Assembly (NCBI GenBank): GCA_937875295.1
Contig: CALLXS010000028.1
Coordinates: forward strand, 1 to 24,767
Length of the DNA stretch: 24,767 bases
From: an uncultured bacterium
Lineage (GTDB): Bacteria; Bacteroidota; Ignavibacteria; Kapaibacteriales; UBA2268
Reading direction: 5' to 3'
Made by a program: the position numbers and the translations under genes. A model generated the notes under the pieces. The model worked only from the letters and a program-made list of their open reading frames with translations, had not been told where the DNA came from and did not search any database. This document shows positions 24,092-24,767 of the stretch, piece by piece; within the stretch, counting starts at the first letter, position 1, and every line of letters begins with the position of its first letter.

Positions 24092-24721
24092 ATGCTTAAA
24101 TTACTTGATATTCATAATCTAGTCGATTTAGATTTTGCTATTAACTTATTAGAACAAGGAAAAATTCTTGCATTCCCTACTGAGACAGTATATGGGATAG
24201 GAGGAGATATAAATAGTAAATTAGCAGCTGAAGCGGTTTATTCTATTAAAAAGCGTGAAGCAAAAAAGCCTCTATCGGCTCATATATCTTCTATAGATAT
24301 GATTGAGGATTTGATTGAGTCTCCATCTGAATTATTTTATAAATTAGTTGATAAATTTCTTCCGGGTCCATTAGCAATAATTGTAAAAAGGAAAAAAGAA
24401 AGAATAAAAGATTTTATAACTTCCGGACTTGATACAATTTCTATTCGTTTCCCAAATGATGATAATTGCTTAAAATTAATTTCTTCGTTTGGAAGACCGC
24501 TTGCCGCTACTTCTGCTAATATTTCCGGAGAAGTAGCATTTACAAATTCTGATGATATTTTAAATCGCTTTAAGGGCGATATTCCTGCAATTATAGCCGG
24601 TGAAAGCTATTATAAGCAAGAATCCACTATTATTTCGATTGCAGGGGACTACCCTCAAATATTAAGAGAAGGTGTCATCAATAAAGATAAAATATTAGAT
24701 TTTATAAAAAATAATTCTTAA
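24092..24721 (+). CDS. tsaC: L-threonylcarbamoyladenylate synthase (TsaC/Sua5/YrdC family)
   Basis: Uses threonine, bicarbonate and ATP to make threonylcarbamoyl-AMP, the first step of the universal t6A37 tRNA modification, needed for accurate decoding of ANN codons. The 209-residue, single-domain protein is the TsaC length class; it lacks the extra C-terminal domain of Sua5 (about 340 residues). Conserved elements are FPTETVYGIGGD (28-39), KKREAKKPLS (53-62), FLPGPLAIIV (89-98), ISIRFPND (116-123), the SANISG loop (141-146), ESTIISI (177-183) and LREGVI (191-196), together lining the nucleotide and threonine pocket. ATG at 24092 lies 5 nt after the ykvA-like stop. The enzyme normally works with TsaBDE, none of which is in the window. 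Confidence 0.95.
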   Translation: MLKLLDIHNLVDLDFAINLLEQGKILAFPTETVYGIGGDINSKLAAEAVYSIKKREAKKPLSAHISSIDMIEDLIESPSELFYKLVDKFLPGPLAIIVKRKKERIKDFITSGLDTISIRFPNDDNCLKLISSFGRPLAATSANISGEVAFTNSDDILNRFKGDIPAIIAGESYYKQESTIISIAGDYPQILREGVINKDKILDFIKNNS

Positions 24722-24767
24722 TGATAATTTAATTAATTATTATAATATATAGAGATAAAAAAGAAAG
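24722..24767. other. Uninformative right edge
   Basis: The 46 nt after the tsaC stop are AT-rich, with no hairpin or gene start that I can support. Confidence 0.5.

Noticed and set aside
1..24767. CRISPR array, tRNA, rRNA, insertion sequence, prophage or integrase
   Set aside because: I looked in all intergenic gaps on both strands and saw no regular spaced repeats, cloverleaf arms, transposase motifs or phage genes. This is reading by eye; a tRNAscan, Infernal or ISfinder run would settle it.

Overview
The window reads as a chromosomal segment of a very AT-rich, Gram-negative member of the Bacteroidota/Chlorobi superphylum, possibly an Ignavibacteria- or Kapabacteria-like lineage. Three proteins end in type IX secretion (T9SS) sorting domains, and an outer-membrane beta-barrel protein and a GT9 glycosyltransferase imply an outer membrane. 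At least three gene starts are preceded by the Bacteroidota-type promoter pair TTG/TTTG (-33) and TAnnTTTG (-7). Assignment below superphylum level is a guess from gene content.

The left edge (1 to about 560) looks like a mosaic of broken genes. It holds a C-terminal piece of a 2-oxoacid dehydrogenase E2 acyltransferase (about 46% G+C), then a piece of a GHKL-type ATPase (AT-rich), then the start-less body of a T9SS cargo protein. Each piece stops abruptly at a junction, so I suspect chimeric assembly or rearrangement here. From about 560 onward the sequence is coherent.

Region by region: 509-2756 holds a T9SS cargo protein and an outer-membrane barrel protein, closed by a strong terminator. 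Next, a GT9 glycosyltransferase (minus) diverges from mfd (plus; transcription-repair coupling). From 7389 to 12875 the minus strand carries pgk, a 992-residue T9SS propeller-type protein, an OmpR-family response regulator and a MazG-type pyrophosphohydrolase. Aspartokinase (13071-14360) and a second large T9SS protein (14576-16768) lie on the plus strand. From 16860 to 23260 everything is on the minus strand: a three-PAS histidine kinase with an unusual C-terminal helical tail, ribosomal protein L19, a chemoreceptor-like membrane sensor with no signalling domain, CheW, a ZIP metal transporter and an NlpC/P60 peptidase with a lysine-rich stalk. The right end has a two-gene plus-strand operon, a YkvA-like membrane protein and the tRNA threonylcarbamoyladenylate synthase TsaC/Sua5.

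Most of the window is housekeeping and cell-envelope content. There is no CRISPR array, insertion sequence, integrase, prophage gene, rRNA or tRNA that I can recognise. The best candidates for a second look are the chemoreceptor-like sensor without a signalling tip next to CheW, the histidine kinase with an Hpt-like tail that has no histidine, a set of perfect palindromes in intergenic regions, and the chimeric left edge.
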